Below are positions 22,501 through 35,900 of a stretch of 64,000 bases of DNA, one piece after another. Position 1 is the first letter of the stretch, and each line of letters starts with the position of its first letter. The translations under genes were made by a program, and so were the position numbers. The DNA is from Anaeramoeba flamelloides (lineage: Eukaryota > Metamonada > Anaeramoebidae): assembly GCA_027625915.1 (NCBI GenBank), contig JANTQA010000051.1, forward strand, positions 1,240,501 to 1,304,500, written 5' to 3'. The notes under the pieces are model-generated. The model did not search any database. It saw nothing but the letters and a program-made list of their open reading frames with translations, and had not been told where the DNA came from.

Positions 22501-25500
22501 TTAAAAAATCTTATTGCTAAATTTCTTAATTTTCCTAAAGGAAATAAAAATTGTTGACAATAAAAGCAAAAATGAAAGGTGACCAAAAATTTTTTTAACA
22601 TTTTCTTTTTTTCGAAAATTTATAGTTTTTTCAAGTTTTTCTTTTATTAATATCAACTCTAATTTGAAGTTTATTATTTCTCACAAGTCTAAACAATCGT
22701 AGTTGATTGATTCTTATAAAAAAACTGTGAATTTTTCATTTTTGGTTTGGCCCTTTTGAGTGAAATGGAGTTTAGAAAAAACTGATATAAAAAAAATTGA
22801 AAATTTTCAACAATTCTTTTGAAAAATTTCTGATGCTCATGATTTAATCGAAAAGATAAAAAAAAAAAATCTTTTATTTTCATATAGAACGAAGTAGTAA
22901 CTTCTATTTCTTCAGATGTGGTTTTAATAAAAATTTCAATATCAAAATAAATTATTTCTTTATGAATTTTTTTTTTTTTTTTTTTTTTTTTTTTGCAAAA
23001 AATATTAATTTATTTAATAAACCCAATATATCCTAAATCATGATCTGAAACGATAAATAGTTTAGGAGCTGAAGAAGATGAAGTAGAAGATGATGTAAGT
23101 ATTTGGAATGAACCAGAAGGAGAAAAATATTTGAAATTCTCAACCGAAAAGGGTAATGATGGAAGACCATACATTAAAGCAGCAACAATCAATAAATTGG
23201 TAGAAAAATTAACGGATCCTGAAGGTGTTAATATGAATTATCTTCAAACATGTTTACTTACTTACCAATCATTTACATCCTCAGAAAAGTTATTAACCAA
23301 ATTAATTGAAAGGTTTCATGTACCAAAAACAAAAAATGAAAACCAAGATGATTATAATAGAAAAAAAAATTCAGTACAAATTAGAGTTGGTAATGCAATT
23401 AAAATTTGGATTGATAAATATTTGGAAAACCCTGAAGAAAAGGTATTGAGATATTTAGAAGAATTTCTTAAAGGGGATGTTATGGAACAGCACGAAAATC
23501 TAGCTAACCAATTATTAAAAAAATTACAAGATTTAAAAAAAAGAAAAGGTAAAACAAATATTAAAAAATTTAAAGACAAACCACCAGAACCAATCGTTCC
23601 AAAAAATATTTTTTCACCAGAGCTTCAGCTTTTTGATGTTGATGTTTTAGAAATCGCGAGACAAATTACTTTAATTGATTACGATATGTATTCGAAAATT
23701 CATGTAAATTTTATTTTAATTTTTTCTTTTTTTCTCTTTTTCTTTTTTTCTTTTTTTCTTTTTTTCTCTCTCATTTTTTCAATTGGGGTGCTTATTTTAA
23801 ATTTTGATTTGATAAAAATTCATGATTACAATTTTTATTCCATTTTAGTGAATTTGATCCAGTAGAACTACAATTTTTGAAATATTTCCTTTAATGAAAA
23901 TTTTAAAATGAAGAGACAATACATTCAAAGGAAAAAATAAGATTGAAAATAAAAAGTTTGAAAATTTTATTCAAGTTATATAAAGTATAAATTATGTAAT
24001 GATTATTATTTACAAAGTAATTAAAAAAAAAAAATTCAACATATCCATTAGAACCGGTTTAATACAAAGTTTCCTCTTTTTTAAAAAAACTTTAATATCT
24101 CGAAAAAATCAACAGTCAACTAAAATTAATTCAAAAAAAATTATTTAATTTTGTTTTTTTATTATTTAAGGGAGGGGTTATTAACCCCTCTTGTTTGTCG
24201 TTAGGTTTTTTTTAATTTGTGAAATAAAAAGAAAAATCAATAAATTTTCTTTTTATTTCTTATATCAAAAAAAAAAAAACACCGTTAGCTTTTCCCAATT
24301 TTCAAAAGAATTGAGTAAAATCATTGATTTTTATCCATTCTTTTAAATTCTGGAAAAGCGCCTTTAGGTTTTCTTGAGTTTTCTGTTTATTTGGAAAATC
24401 AATATATTTTCGTTAGGTTTTTTTTACTTTTTGAAATAAACTGAAAATTTATAAAAATTTTCTGTTTATTTCAAAAAATAAAAAAAACCTAGAACACTTA
24501 ACAAATAAAACAGAAAACCTCAAGAAAACCTAGGCACTCTACGGCACTCCACGGCACTTCCTGAAACTCGAAATTGTATTTAGAGTTTTTTATTCTAACT
24601 ATAATGTTGGTAAGATTATAACCCATCGTATAGCCTTTCCTTAAAAAATGAAAAGAAAAAATTTTATTTTTAAACCAAGACAAGATTAAGAGAAAGAAAA
24701 GATTGAAATAAAATAAATATAAAAAAATAACAAAAAAGTCTAAACTTAAAAGTTTTTTTTTGGCGCCCCAAGTGTTGAATGGGTTGTTGTTTGTTTCCTT
24801 TTATGTCTGTAATTTCTGTAGATCACCACAATAATTTGTTTTAATAAAGATGTCTAGATATTTGACCAAATATAGATCAAATGAAAAAAATGTTACTTGA
24901 TTAAGTTTTAAATTAGAAACTTTTGAGATATGCTACATCTATAAAGAAATGATTTTTTAAGAATAAGAATTGGTTTTCGAAATTTTCTTTTCAGTTGCTT
25001 TGCTTTTTTTTTTTTTTTATTGTTTTTATTGGTTTCTTTTTTTAAATTTTTTTAATTTTTAATTTTTAATTTTCGCAAGTCTTATTTTAGCAAAATACTA
25101 GAACAAGATACTGACTAAACAAATTGTAAGGAAAGATTGGTTAAGTTTGTTCAGTTCGTTCAATTTGATTCAGTTCTCTTCGATTTTCTTTAGTTAAGTA
25201 ATTCCAGCTCAATTGGTTTAAGATCTAACTCGAAACAGTTCTGTTTGTTTAAGATCTAATATAAACAACTTTTAATTTTTATAATGATTTTTTATCCCTT
25301 GTACCATCTCAAACACTTAAGAAAACTGTAAAATAAAACTCTGTTCTTTTTAAAGATAAACAAATATAGTAACTTTTGATTTTTTATACTTTTTATTTTT
25401 TCCAAATTCCAATTTCATGGGTTCCTTCGGTTACTTATGTTCCTTCGGTTTCACCCCTTTTTGATTTTTTTGAATTTTTATTTTTTTGTTATTATTTTAT

Positions 25501-26301
25501 TATTCTAATTTCAGAAATAATATTAACAAACAAACAAGAAAACTAACGAACAAACTAACTAACTACCAACTCACAAACTTACAAACTAACAAACAAACAA
25601 CCAATTATTAATATGTGACAACCATTAATTTATCAAATTTATAGCCCACTGAATTATTAAATTTATCCTGGAGTAAAGCTAAATACAAACATAAAGCACA
25701 AAACGTATTGGCATTTATTCATAGATTTAATACTTTGTCAAATTGGATTACAACAAAAATTTTAAAATTCGATAAAATTAGAAAAAGGACAATAATTTTA
25801 GAAAAGATGATCAAATTAGCAAGTAAACTCCGAGATTTACAAAATTTCAATTCCTTGATCGCAATTTTATCTGGATTAAATTCTTCTTCAATTCATAGAT
25901 TAAAATTTACTTGGGAAGAATTGCCAAGAGGTGTGGAGGATATTGTTAAAAATCTTGATACTGAAATGTCTGCAGATCAATCTTTTAAAGTTTATCGTCA
26001 AGTTCTTCATAAAATTAATCCACCTTGTATTCCTTATCTTGGTGTATATTTAACTGATCTTACCTTTATTGAAGATGGTAATCCAAATAAAGTCGATGGA
26101 TTGGTTAATTTTTATAAAAGAAGGTTAGTTTACGCAGTAATTGAAGAAATTCAACAATACCAATTCCGTCCTTATTCCTATCAACCTATTTATCAAATTA
26201 AGAAGCATCTTGAAAAATTAACATTTTGGGATGAAAATGAATGCTATAATAAGTCTTTGAAACACGAACCAAGAAAAGCTGATCGTGAAGATATTAAATA
26301 A
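16553..26301 (+). CDS. LisH-RasGEF protein with Gly-Arg-rich N-terminus, 5 exons
   Basis: Guanine nucleotide exchange factor predicted to activate Ras-family GTPases. Exons: 16553-16565, 16783-18200, 20436-21103, 23061-23703, 25645-26301. They total 3399 nt (1132 aa) with all phases consistent. The 13-nt first exon (MSKP then a GTAAGA donor) is inferred because exon 2 has no in-frame ATG. Residues about 15-230 are Gly-Arg-rich with TTST and GRGVGTGRG repeats. About 240-370 is a Lys/Glu/Gln/Arg coiled coil. LisH is at about 588-625 (core LIMHHLIALGYRKT), after an Asp/Glu/Lys linker. RasGEF_N is at about 730-785 and the CDC25 catalytic domain at about 885-1125, containing HPTELLNLSW, ASKLRDLQNFNS and NPPCIPYLGVYLTDL. 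The LisH-RasGEF order is known from amoebozoan and other protist RasGEFs; the Gly-Arg head is unusual. Exon 1 is the least certain part. Confidence 0.88.
16840..17300 (+). repeat. Coding minisatellite for Gly-Arg repeats
   Basis: GGAAGAGGAACA-type units are tandemly arrayed within exon 2 of the RasGEF gene. A 144-nt (48-codon) segment starting near 17041 is repeated almost exactly starting near 17185. The repeat length is a multiple of three, so expansion keeps the frame. The same array leaves a long shadow frame open on the opposite strand. Confidence 0.85.
18300..19885 (+). repeat. 1.15-kb dispersed repeat, copy 2, interrupted by a nested element
   Basis: Inverted copy of 2445-3590. The plus-strand frame around 19430-19520 reads STHRKNCLISILVLKLF, close to the minus-strand frame of the other copy. 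That may reflect DNA-level similarity only; a coding origin is not shown. The 439-bp element at 18371-18809 sits inside it, flanked by TAA. The whole unit lies in the second intron of the RasGEF gene. Confidence 0.7.
18371..18809. mobile_element. Short TIR element (MITE), TAA target duplication, copy 2
   Basis: A 439-bp element starting CCGTTCGGG and ending CCCGAAGGG. It has about 90-bp inverted arms (both carry GGAACCTTAA, AGAATCACAGAAACCTG) and is flanked by TAA (18368-18370 and 18810-18812). The region inside the arms matches 4569-5001, although the outermost 40 bp differ, so these are two subfamilies. The related empty site in the copy at 2445-3590 shows a single TGA where this copy has TTA-element-TTA. 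Confidence 0.8.
21104..23060 (+). other. Intron 3 of the RasGEF gene (2.0 kb)
   Basis: GTAAAT donor after GG at 21103 and AAATAG acceptor before 23061, giving an uninterrupted SLGLGAEEDE junction. It contains a TIR element at about 22201-22776 and long T runs shortly before the acceptor. Confidence 0.7.
22201..22776 (+). mobile_element. TIR element, TCAGTCAAAGGG-type ends, second subfamily, copy 1
   Basis: Left end ACTAAACTCTTTACAGTCAA then AGAGACCC; the right end read inwards is TAAACTCCATTTCACTCAAA then AGGGCC. The interior has TTTTTAGATCTGATCATT, a long T-rich tract, then GACTTTGTAATTTCTTTTAAA. The same order is found at 27487-28072 and 46158-46737. No coding capacity. Confidence 0.6.
24171..24562. 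repeat. Fold-back repeat family, copy 1
   Basis: Begins with a near-perfect palindrome (GAGGGGTTATTAACCCCTC). Then come several local hairpins built on GAAATAAA...TTTATTTC and AACC...GGTT arms, and it ends with CCTAGGCACTCTACGGCACT. Related blocks, including GTTAGGTTTTTTTT-like starts, GGAAAAGCG and the ACTCTACGGCACTTGA-like tail, recur near 42974-43237 and 59400-59810. Class unknown. Confidence 0.55.
25185..25325. repeat. Dispersed repeat, copy 2 (GTTTAAGATCT-containing)
   Basis: Matches 231-375 in the same orientation: two TTTAAGATCTAA blocks, then TTTATAATGATTTTTTATCCC and CACTTAAGAAAAC. It lies inside the last intron of the RasGEF gene. Family unknown. Confidence 0.55.
25524..25603. repeat. 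AAC/ACT-rich degenerate tandem repeat
   Basis: Irregular repeats of AACAAAC and ACTAACT over 80 bp on a C-containing, G-poor strand, about 40 bp upstream of the splice acceptor of the last RasGEF exon. Confidence 0.7.
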
Positions 26302-26640
26302 TTAGTTTTAGTTTTGTTAAAATATATCTCAAGATTATTATATTCTTTTTTCTCACAATTTTTTAATAATTCTTTAGAATTTATTATTGTGATGATTTAT
26401 TAATTGTTTTTTTTACTTTCAAAATTTATTCTTTGACTCTTAAAATTATAAAAAAAAAAAAAAAACATTAAATATTTCTTTTTTTTACTTTTCTTTCAAA
26501 ATTTTGATAAAATTAATACAAGTACTCAATTATTTCTTATTTTTTTTAATCAACAATAAATTTAAGACTTTAATTTTTTATCTTTTTATTTATGAATTTC
26601 TCTTTTTTCTCCTCTTTTGAAAAATTTCATACCAATACAT

Positions 26641-26698
26641 ATTCTTTAAGGGATTACCCTCTACCAAGGAGAAGTCTAATATTAAAAGTAAGTTGTTA
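26641..26698. repeat. Short dispersed repeat (TTCTTTAAGGGATT), copy 2
   Basis: Pairs with 15195-15255. It lies about 340 bp downstream of the RasGEF stop codon. Function and family unknown. Confidence 0.4.
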
Positions 26699-27486
26699 TT
26701 GTGACCTAATCACATTAGTTCTGCAAGGTTCATATGTCTCTAAAAAATCAATTAGTAAAGTAGTAATATTTGTTGATCCTCATCCATTAAAAATGATCTT
26801 GTAATAAGTAAAAACCCAAACAATTTTTGAATAAAATCTGCATTTAGAGACAAATTTAAAAGTTGAATTATCATAAATTAGATTATAAAGTTGCATAATT
26901 ATCTTTCTTTAAATTGTCTGCGAAATGTATATTGGTCTTGAAAAAAGTCTGATTTTTTGAAAAAAAATTAAATAATTAACTTCGAGATTCTTTTGACATT
27001 TATTTTTTGAAATATTGGAAATATATGGATGTTATATTTAGCTTCATAAAAAGGAAACCAAACTTATCAGTCTTTGGGTTTTATTTTGATGATTATTGAG
27101 TTAATCTTTGTAATTAAAATATTAAAAAAATTGTTATTTTTGATGGTTCTAAATATGAATTTATTAAATACTCTAAGACTATTATTTTGAGTTTATATTT
27201 TTAGATTTAGAAAAAGAATTATATAAATATATCTTTCAAAATGAGAATTTTGACTTGTGATCTTTAGTTATTTAAAAATTAATAAGGTGTTCTTCTATAC
27301 TATTTATAATCGATTTTTATAGCATTTTGAACCATAGGGCACTAAATATCATTTATTCCCAATTACGAAATACCCTTATTAAAGACAAACATAGGGTGAT
27401 ATAATACCCTGTTATGGAAAAATAATACATTCTATATATAATATTATGTTGAGAATAATCCATTTTTTTCCAAAAAATTAGTTCAT

Positions 27487-28072
27487 AATAATGAAACTAA
27501 ACTATTTTTCAAAATTTTTTTATTCACTTTATTTAGTTACTGGAAGTAGTTTTTTTAGGGTTTAATTTAATATTCTTATCAAAAAAATATTTTCAATTTT
27601 TTAGATCTGATCATTTTTTCTAATTTCTACAAATTTTTGTTTTTATATTTTTTAAATTTTTGTTTTTCTTTTCTTTTCTTTTTTTTTTTTTTATAAAGCC
27701 AATTTGAAAAAAAAAATATCTATTAGACTCCAAATTAACTTTAAGTAGGTGGAGGTTTTACATTTTCTTTTAAAATCAACATTTTTGCTATTTTATCAAA
27801 AAAATTTTCTTTACGATTTTTTGTTTCTCAAGAAATTCAAAATATATATTGAGATGTTCAATTGATAGGGAAAAACAACTTTTTTTACATTTTGTTTATT
27901 TAGAAAATTTTATAGTTTGGATACCGATTTCTTTGACTAATATCAACTCTACACCTAAAAGATTCTATTTGCTCTTTATTGTTATTTACATATCTATTGG
28001 TTGATTTTTTTTACAAAATGAAATTGTCATTATAGGCTAGTACTCTTTAACTGAAAAGGGGTTTATATAAGA
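27487..28072 (+). mobile_element. TIR element, TCAGTCAAAGGG-type ends, second subfamily, copy 2
   Basis: The right end read inwards is ATAAACCCCTTTTCAGTTAA; the left end ACTAAACTATTTTTCAAAAT is more degenerate. The interior matches 22201-22776 (TTTTTTAGATCTGATCATTT, GACTCCAAATTAACTTTAAG) and 46158-46737 (left end). Edges approximate. Confidence 0.55.
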
Positions 28073-29945
28073 AATTTAAAAAATAATGAATGAGTATTAA
28101 GTCATAATTATTTCCTGAAATATTTAAATGGTTTTTGAATTCTCCATAGAGGAGAAGTACTTTAAAATTTTCATTTATTAAGTAACAAATTATCACAAAA
28201 ATAATCTCTTTTTTTTGAGAAACCTTTTATATTGGATCATTCATTTTTAGAAATTTCTTTTTTTAGAATAGAACTTCAAGAAATCAAAATCATATTAAAT
28301 TATTTTTTATTAATGGTATATTGGATAATTCAAATGATTGTGTCTATCCGAAAAAAAATAAAAAGAGAGTTTTTAATTCAAAAAACTCATTTACTAAGTT
28401 TGAAAGGGTTATTTATGTTCATGTATTTTTATAAAAATATTTAATTTTAATTTAAATTTCTGAAAGTGAATACAAGTAAAAATAAAGTTAGATATAATTT
28501 TACACATCTTCCCCAATAAAGATAATTATTTGATAATTTTATTCTATATTTTTTAAGTGGAGTCATTTAGAAATATGTAAACATATGAATGATTTGTAGA
28601 TCAGAATATCAAGTTCTAAGTTCAAATTTTACTGAGTATATAGTTCTCTTAAGGTTTATAAAAACTGAAAAATGAAAAAAAAAAAAATCTCTTGTCTTAT
28701 GTCTAATGAAATGTTTTTTGGTTCTTATCTTATCAATCTTAAACTTAATATGTATTTTAATGTTTGCTTAATATTAAAAAATTTTGATTTTTTTTTATAA
28801 ATCAAAATTGAAGAGGTTAATTTCAGATTAATAGATAGGAAGGTATATATAATAAAAAAAATTGACGATTGAATTGAAAATTGAAATTTATGACTTTATT
28901 TTATTTGGGCTTTTTCTAAAAATTTACAAGGATTAAAATAATCCATTTAGACCTTTTAAAGTGAATGTTTCAAAAAAAAAACATGTATATTTTTTCTAGT
29001 AAACCTACACATTTAATGATCAACAAAACAAACAATAAAAAAATAAGTAAATATGATTTTGGTCTCTTAATTTCACCCATGAAAAAAGATATTCTTAAAA
29101 TAAAAGATCAAATATTAAAGTTTTTATCAAAAAATAGAGATAATTTTTATCTAATTTTGTTTTTTAAAAAAAACAACAATTTTTAAATAAAAAAATTAGA
29201 ATCTCACAAAAAATTACTCAACAAATCGCATTCATAATTTCAAATTTTTAATAAAATATCTTAGAGTTTACTTTTTAAAATTGATTTGAAAATGGATATA
29301 TTCTTGACGCTTAATTCGATGATTTATCAGAACAAGAAGAAAAAAAAGAATGGGCTCAGTTTGATACAACTGTTTTATCCTGAGAATAAAGATATTTTGT
29401 AAACTGTATTTTTTGTTTTAGAACTTTGGTAAATGGGAAATAAAAATTTCGAAACTTAATCCTAAAATCAATTAATTAATTTAAGTACTTCCTTCAAAAC
29501 AATTAAAATTACACTCTACAATATAATTTTCTGAAAGTAAAAAATTCAAAAATTGAAGTATTAAACCAAAATTATAATTAAATCTACTTTCTGTATTTAC
29601 CAAATAAAAACCAAAATAACATTTCTAGATACATAGCAAAAGATAATTTTTTTTTCCTTCTTCATGGTTTGTAAACCTTAAAACAACAAACTTCCTTATA
29701 AAAAAAGCAAAAAAAATTCTTGAATAATAATACTTGAGTCAATAGAAACAGATTTATCGTTTTTTGAAAAAAAAAATAAATAAATCTAATTTCATTTTTT
29801 CTTTTTGTTTTTTCTGATTTCTTTTTATTTTTTTTCTCAAATTTTTTCCGATTTGATAAAAAAAAAAGAAAGTAAAGTCATTATTCAAAAAAAAAAAACA
29901 ATAAAAGAAAAAAGAAACAAACAATAAGCAATAAGCAAGAAGAGG

Positions 29946-32900
29946 ATGATTACACTTAAAACGAAACACTTCAAAGTTGTTACGTCATCGATCCATCCCT
30001 TAATTCAGCAAATTCCAAACTTTGTGCAGCATTTTTTAAAAAAACGAAAAGCATCCATTTTATGAGTTACTATCTGACTGTTCCAAAAGCTGTGAAAAGT
30101 ATGTGAGTTCGATTTCGGAAATCGAAAGGTTTATGAGCATGGTTGATAATAATCCTGATCATTTGTGGGATGTTACGAACAAAAGCACGACGCAAAGAAA
30201 AACTGTACGAGGGCAAAGTGTGAGTTGCACATGTAATTACTCTGTGACGAATTTCAACTCAAGTTCAGCCCAGAGGCTTGAAAGAGACTTTGAGAAGTCA
30301 CATCATTATTTGCATGATGTTTTGTTAAAAAGGGTCAGTAAGCAGAAGCAAAGCGAGATCGCGATGGTGAATTACTTTAAGAATTTTATGGACACGATCA
30401 ATTTACAGGACAACCATAACAATTTGGTTGCCATGCTTGATTTGCTATTTTATTGGCTGCGTGAAACTGATCACAAAATGGGGTTAAATCACAAATTCCG
30501 ATCAGAGGTGATTAAAATGATCGAAATAGGCATTTTGGTGCTAAAGAAATATGGTGTTTATCAAGACCATTTTTACATTTTTGGACAATTGATCAACACG
30601 AGGGGAAGCAGTGAGTGGGGGTTGAATTTGATTTCGCTGCCCACAGAATGGGATGCAGGCTCCATCTTATATGTCAAGCAACTATTGGAATGTATAATCA
30701 ACCCAATTTCTTCGGCATTGAAAGACAAGAGCTATTATTTAAATGAGAAGGACTTTCTCAAATATTTGGATTACTTGCCAATGAACCAGGTGCTTCAAAC
30801 ACTGTTATTAAATTGGCCAAGATTGATATTTGATCACGAAAAGACATGCAATTTGATCTACACCTTTGCTCAAATCTACACTTATGGTCTAATTAAAATT
30901 ACTGGGCGCTCGAGTATATCAAAATTGTTGGGTTCCAAGTTAAAGTTGGTCATTTTGACATTTTGTCACTATTTGCAAAAAAAGCACTATTCGTTAAGAA
31001 ATAATACTAATAACCAAATCATATACCCAGATCCTTTTGCCTATTATCGTAATAATAACTTTTATGAAAATGATATTGATTTTTCTTTATTTAAGAAACA
31101 TTTCTCATCTTTTTCTACATTAGACCAGATCTTTCTTGATAATATGTTGATTAATTTGATTGTTTTAATTAACAAATCCAAAGATCGTTCATTAATCAAA
31201 TATTTTGAACCATTTCCTTTCCATACATGTTCGATAAAAACTTGTTGGAAACTGCTTGGTATTCTGATTGGCAGGTATGATGCCACCCAAGGACTTGAGC
31301 CAAGCTATGAGAATTGGAAATTATTAATAACAGAAATGCCACAGATCCATCAAAATTATTCAGATTTCTTAAACAATAAACATTCGACACATTTATTTAA
31401 AATATTATTAAAAATTAGCTTTGCTCAACCTTTTTGGTTAATATCAATCATTGCTGAAGAAATCTATTGGGGATCTTTTATTAATCAGAATAATAAGAAT
31501 ATTGATAAAAATATCAATGACCCATTAAAGATATTAAACGAAATGTGTTTATCAAATCCAAGACTTATTTCAATGTTATTTCGACAAACAATTAAAAATT
31601 TTGATAAAATTAATGTAAACTACCAATTAATCTGGTCAAATTTACCATTATCGTTATGGAATTTAAATATAATTGATTTTAATTATTTTAAACAATTTTT
31701 TAAATATAATATAAATGAAAAAAGATTCCAATTTATTTATTTTTTGCTTACTAAATTAAATTATGAATTTAAATCCATTAATAAAAATAGATTAAATACC
31801 TTTAGAAAAAACCAATTATTAAAATTTCAAAATTATCAAAATTTTAAAAAAGTTACAATTGATTTAAAGGAAGCGGAAAATGAAAATGAAAATGATAACA
31901 AGAACAAAAAGAAAAAGCCAAAGAAGAAAAAGAAGAAAAAGAAAAAAACTGATCCATATAATAAAGTAAAATCAGTTAAATTACATAAATGGAGTAACAT
32001 TAAAATTCCAACAGAATTTAGTGAATTTCAATTTCAAAGAAAATTAGAAAATTCAAATAATGATAATAATAATATTAATAATGAAAATAATGATGAAAAA
32101 GAAGTTACAAACAATGAAAATGATAATGAAAATAAGAAAAAAGAAAATAATAAAATTGATGAAGAAATCATAGAATTAGAAAATAAAGAGAATACAAATA
32201 AATTTAATGGAAATTTCCAAATAAATTTAAATTTTGATGAATTTGATAACAATAACACCACCACAAATAACAATAACACCATCAATAATAACAATAACAC
32301 CACCACTAATAACAATATAACTACCACCAATAATAACAATAACACCAACGATATCAACACAACTACCACCACTGATATCAACACTACCACCACCAACACC
32401 ACTAACAATAACGACACCAACATTATTAATGAAAATAATAACAAAGAAATCAACATAATTAATGAAAACAATGATATTAACATTATTAATGAAAATAATA
32501 CTAATGAAAACAAAGAAATTGAAATAGAAAAATCACAAGAAAACCAAAATATTAATGATGAAATTAAAACACTTGAAGAAACTTTAAAACCAGAAGAATT
32601 AAATTTACCAATATTTTTATTACCAAATATCCATATCAAATTAGCAATTTTAATCATGAAATTTTATTTTAAAAGCATTTATAATAATAATGATTTGAAA
32701 AAAAATCAAAAAAAAGAGTATACAAACTTTTGTTGGAAATATATTCAAAAAATTAAAGTTTATAATAAATTTGGAATGCCATTTGAAGATTTAATAAATT
32801 ATCCAAATGATGAAAGATTTTCATTTGAAAAATATATTAAAAGCTTTTTATCAATTGAAGATCCATTTATTGCATATTGTTTATTAAAATTTACAAATAT

Positions 32901-35900
32901 TTGGAATTATGATGCCATAAACTTTTTATTTGATATTTTGATTAAAAATAAACAATTTTATTATCTTTCAGAAATATTATTATATAGAATTCCTTTATTA
33001 ATTAACGACAATTTAAATATCAGTTTACAAGAAGGCAATGAGAAAGAAACTGAAGAAAACCAAGAGGAAAAGAAAAAGAAAGAAAAAGAAAAAGAGATAA
33101 ATTACAATATATTTTACAAATTAACAAATAAAATTTTCAATCCAATTGATAATTTAATTAATAATAATAACAATTTACCAGAAACAAATTTAATTGATTT
33201 AAACAATAAGAAAATCAAAATCAAAACCAAAATAAATTTCTTTTCAATAATTTCACAAATACAAATGACTCAAAGGATCTTTTTTAAGACAATTTGAACC
33301 AAAATTAACTGAACAGCATATTTTACAATTTTGGCTCACTGTGATTACACAATTTCCAAATTGGAATAAGGAAGAAAAATTATTAGAATTGTTAAACAAT
33401 TTATTTAAAAAACAGTATTTTGACCGATTTAAGACCAATTGTTAATAGCTTTTTAAAATGTCAATTTTTAAAACAAATTGTATCACAAAGGAAATATCAA
33501 AAAAAGAAATTAAATGAATTAAACCAAAATATGATAACCTTAATCCATATGGGCAGAACGATGAAAGAAAAGGCAAGAAAAAATTTATTAACAAAATTCC
33601 CATTTTTTTATTTTGAAGTTGTGTTGGTCGAATTATTGATTAAATCAGATGAATTAAAAAACTTAACAAAGATTATTAAAAAATATGATTTTGATAATAA
33701 AAAAATTTCAATAAAGAAATTCTTAAAATCACAAAAAATCAAAACAAATTTTGAAATCTTAAATTGGTGGTTTGAATTTGCCATTAAAATTGAAGAAAAG
33801 GATTATTTATTATTTCCAATAATTTTTCAGACACTTTTTTTCGATTTTAAATTTACCATTTAATAATTTAAAAGATTTTAATGAGCAAAAAGATCGAGTG
33901 AATATAATTTTAGAATTATGTAAAAAGAACAAACAAAAAAAAGTTTTTCAAATCAATTGTTGAAAGATTAGATTTGGAAATAAAAAACCAAGAAAATAAA
34001 ATTAATAATTTTAGTAATAATAGTAATATTTATCAAACTAATCAATCACTTTCCAATAAAGAAAAAGTCAAATTATTAATTTACATTGAATTTAAAAAAA
34101 TGATTAACAATTATATTGAAGACGAAAATGAAGAAAATAGTTATAAAATCAATCAAAATGATAATTTATTAAATGCTAAAGCACAAATTAAAATGGATAA
34201 TTTGATAAATTACAATTTGATTAAAAATTTCAAAATCAATCCATTAAGCAAGATCAATATTCCAAAATTATTTCAATTAAACACACAATTTTGGTTTGAT
34301 TTGATGAATAAAAACAGAATTATTCAATGAATTTGAATTGAATCAATTATTATTTTATGATTTGGACAAATACATTTTATATTTAAATCATGTTGAGAAC
34401 AAAAAAAAAAAAAAAAAAAAAACCAAAAACAAAATAGTGGAAATGAAATTGAAAATTATTTATGTAAGCCCAACAATCAATTATTTTTTTCACATTTTTT
34501 CAATACAAATTTTTATAAAATTCAAAAAAATAATAAAATATTGTGATCAATACATTGAAATGACCAAAAAAATGGATTTCAATAAAGAATTCAAAATTGT
34601 GGAAGACAGTATTATCAAAAATAACAAAATATTTAAAAATAATTTACAAAACGCATACAATCAAGCAAACATTGATCAAAATTCCAACTTAGATGCCATT
34701 CAAAGAGAATTGACAAATTATTTGAACAGTTTCTTCAAATATTATCACCAATTTCATGAAAATAAAAAAATCCACAAGAACCTTGATAAGGAATTTTTAC
34801 GTAAGAGTAGACAATTATATAGAAATGTTCCTGTTACAATCAATAAAACTGAATCAATCACCATCCCTGTTACAGAAACTTACACCACAAATGAAGGAAC
34901 CACCAGCACACGTACAAGATATGACCACGAAACTGTGCACTTCACCTTCCATGTAACTGAAATTCAAAAAGATAATGGTGTATATCATGATATCATAAGA
35001 AACAGAGATCAGGTTACTGAATATACAAACTTGAGTAGGAATCCCAATAGGAAATTACCTGATGAAACAATAAAATCGATATATTTTTTTGAAAAGTGGC
35101 ATTCATTTTTAAAATTAAATGTCAATTTAACAAAATTGGCATATGAATGGAGTATCAAATTTAACTTATTTGAAGAAAGTGGTAATGGCAAAACTTTGTC
35201 GCATTATTCACCCTGGAAACATTTTAGAAAACATTTTACCAGATTGTTTTCAAATAGCTTTATTTTAAACAACCCCTTAGTATTGAAGGATATATTATTA
35301 TTGATTTTACAAAACCCACATGCTCGAATAAAAAATTTTTCAAAATACTTTAATCCAAATTGTAACAACGAACTATTTATTGAATTATTTAACCTTGTTT
35401 TCAATCATTATAATAAACAATCCAAGTCAAACAAAAAAGACTTTTCCAAACTGTTTAAAAATTTTAATTTCCAATTATATTTGAATCAATTATTACCCAA
35501 CGAACAATTCTGTAATCAATTTTTAATGACCTTTTATTCAATGATAAATTTCCAAACTTTTAAGGATTTCTTAAAAATTCACAATTGCTTTGTCAATTAT
35601 TTGGGACAATTTTTATTATATAACTTTCCTGTAAACTATTTTAATATCTTGAATCAAATAATGAAATTATTTGCAATTGGCGAATCAGTACCTCAATTAT
35701 GGGCAATTTTATTAACCATCCCACAAAATTATTTAAAATTAGATTTGGTAATAAATACAAAAACAATATTGACACAAAACTTTAATCTCAAATTACAACA
35801 ATTATCAACAAACAAATCGAATTTGTATTTATTTTTAAACAATCCTAATATCAAATATCATTCCAAGGTTAGTAGTGTAGCAACAATTATTCAATTTTTT

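Larger units (their letters stand above)
23704..25644 (+). other. Intron 4 of the RasGEF gene (1.9 kb)
   Basis: Splits the CDC25 domain between KIH and PTELLNLSW with GTAAAT donor and TTTATAG acceptor, phase 0. It holds a fold-back repeat (24171-24562), one dispersed repeat (25185-25325) and an AAC/ACT-rich tandem stretch (25524-25603). Confidence 0.8.
26302..29945. other. Intergenic region between RasGEF and EPG5 genes (3.6 kb)
   Basis: Contains a short dispersed repeat (26641-26698) and a TIR element (27487-28072). No gene recognised; the small open frames are A/T-run artefacts. Both neighbours are on the plus strand, so the EPG5 promoter should be here. Confidence 0.7.

Noticed and set aside
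21102-23070. Apparent phase mismatch between LisH and RasGEF exons, which would make two genes
   Set aside because: Using the AAATAG acceptor before 23061 and the donor after 21103 gives a continuous frame, so one gene is the simpler reading.
30103-30135. GTG as start of the EPG5 frame
   Set aside because: Similarity to EPG5 (FYELL region) continues upstream of it, and an ATG at 29946 in the adjoining frame, across an A run, gives a better N-terminus.
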